A stretch of DNA of 64,000 bases, taken from Fasciola hepatica. Lineage: Eukaryota > Platyhelminthes > Trematoda > Plagiorchiida > Fasciolidae. The stretch is from positions 5,353,501-5,417,500 of the forward strand of contig CANUEZ040000156.1 in the NCBI GenBank assembly GCA_948099385.1, written 5' to 3'. The translations under genes were made by a program, and so were the position numbers. Positions within the stretch are counted from its first letter, which is position 1. The number at the start of each line of letters is the position of its first letter. Under the pieces are notes generated by a model. The model ran no database searches. It was given only the letters and a program-made list of their open reading frames with translations, and was not told the DNA's origin. Positions 62,895-64,000 of the stretch are shown here, piece after piece.

Positions 62895-63830
62895 AACCAT
62901 TCCATTACCGTGTTTTTCAGAAAATACACCCTGTCATGATTTGTCAGGATCAATTTAGGGTAAGTAACAACCCAAATGTAACGTCCAGCCCAAACTGCAT
63001 CAGTGAAAAGTACTCAAGGATGAGATTTCATATCCCGAGATCACACAAATCTTCCGGACTATGAAGAGCTGAGAACACAATTTGCCTCACCTACTGAGCC
63101 AGCAAACATAAGCAACAAAATGAGAAATTCAGTATAGTTTATGAGAAGGTTGTACGTTCGAAAATTCACACGAAAGGACTGTAGGCGCCTGTGTGCTCAT
63201 CAGTAGATTTCGCTGACTACAGACTGGCAGGTGTACGGGGCAAGCATGCTTGAATAACAAGACGGAGATGAGCAATATCTAGGCTGATGGAATGTCCTAA
63301 CTGGTGCAGTCTTCCGCACGCCCTTTGCGCGAATATCTGTCGGATTTACGGGCATTACTGTTCCGTGCTTTAGCCACAAATATATGAGATTGGAATAGTA
63401 ACCACTGTTATGCAGCCCCGGTGAGAACCAAATGAACCATTGTGAGTGGAAACGAAACGAGAGTAATCAATTTAGCAATTTTGTCCCATCTAACTTCCAG
63501 GTCTTTGTGAATCAGATGGGCTATTCATGGAATAATATTTCCCAAAGCTACGGTAACAATGGGCTGCTTGCATCATACCTGAGTAAGAATAATCATTTAA
63601 GGAAAGTCCTGTTGTTAATCATGAGAGATTGGGGTCACTGATTCCACAAGGAATACAGTCCGATGTTCGGAGTTTCATAATTTATAACGAAGTCTCAGAA
63701 AAGGATAGGCTGATTGCATTTGTCTCAAAGTTTGTTTAGCAGACACATGTATTTCTGGTTAGAAATTACAATTATATTCATCCCAGGAGATGATACCCAT
63801 ATAACCTAGTATTCTACAGAAGGAATACAT
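62895..63830. other. No supported feature
   Basis: A plus frame at 63,432-63,641 with an acceptor-like TTCCAG at about 63,500 is unassigned. The last part may be decayed LINE sequence leading into the RT fragment. Confidence 0.3.
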
Positions 63831-63834
63831 ATGC

Positions 63835-64000
63835 TTCCTCGTGCTTCAAAAATAACCTCAGTTATTGGTCCTGATGGTCTGTCGTCATCGCGCTTGAGAC
63901 ATGGAGCTATCGATCTGACCGATATATTTACTCCTCTCTTGAACAAATCTTTATGCTCATTTTCTATTCCCCACTTCTGAAGACCATTTGCTTTTCTTCC
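63835..64000 (+). mobile_element. LINE reverse transcriptase start, cut by the window edge
   Basis: The plus strand reads ASKITSVIGPDGLSSSRLRH at about 63,846-63,900 and then AIDLTDIFTPLLNKSLCSFS with IPHF and a stop. This matches the N-terminal RT block of jockey/CR1 LINEs (GPDGI-P-LLK, then the helix ending in NxSL and the IPxxWK turn). The downstream palm should lie beyond the window. Confidence 0.7.

Noticed and set aside
1..64000. Bacterial-type systems: CRISPR, operons, ribosome binding sites, phage or insertion sequences
   Set aside because: The window is plainly eukaryotic: spliced genes, LINEs, Penelope-like elements, SINEs. No regularly spaced repeats or operon-like gene runs are present.
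1..64000. Flatworm spliced-leader RNA gene
   Set aside because: I looked for a spliced-leader-like exon ending in ATG followed by a donor and saw none I could support.

Overview
The window is eukaryotic, and most likely from a parasitic flatworm, probably a trematode (fluke). I infer this from what it holds: intron-split genes with consensus GT/AG borders, several fragments of Penelope-like elements (reverse transcriptase and GIY-YIG endonuclease), CR1/jockey-type LINE remnants, one Ty3/gypsy polyprotein fossil and tRNA-derived short elements. The species cannot be fixed from the sequence alone. Single-exon coding is rare, so most open frames of 60-150 codons here are chance frames or pieces of old transposons.

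Layout. 1-2.4 kb: nothing recognised. 2.4-5.0 kb (minus): a three-exon short-chain dehydrogenase of the retinol dehydrogenase 11-14 type, apparently intact. 6.3-6.7 kb: a Penelope-like endonuclease remnant. 9.8-12.6 kb (minus): a broken second copy of the dehydrogenase that still carries intron and flank, so it is a DNA-level duplication. 12.9-14.6 kb: a candidate exon, a LINE remnant and a tRNA-like fragment. 16.3-18.0 kb: unassigned open frames. 18.1-21.0 kb (plus): a degenerate Ty3/gypsy element with gag, RT, RNase H and integrase traces in order. 24-26.8 kb: two TA microsatellites, a tRNA-derived SINE and a second Penelope-type endonuclease. 27.5-30.4 kb (plus): the longest LINE, endonuclease through RT to 3' end, with many frame breaks. 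31.9-36.7 kb (minus): two Penelope-like reverse transcriptase remnants of different subfamilies.

39.2-52.8 kb (minus): by reading splice sites and phases I assembled an eight-exon gene of about 240 codons that no long open frame reveals. Its product is not recognised. Its introns hold another Penelope RT remnant, a fluke-type LINE, a third Penelope endonuclease, a truncated LINE and an old copy of an unusual foldback element. A young copy of that element lies at 39,261-39,601: a tRNA-like core between two perfectly matching 97-base inverted arms, flanked by a 13-base target-site duplication. It appears to have landed in the last exon of the eight-exon gene, just before the original stop. This element and its insertion are the most interesting things in the window.

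53.9-55.1 kb (minus): another LINE remnant. 58.6-59.0 kb and 62.8 kb (minus): candidate coding exons of unknown genes. 63.8 kb to the end: the start of a further LINE RT region cut by the window edge. Apart from the dehydrogenase and the eight-exon gene, the window behaves as transposon-rich intron and intergenic DNA.
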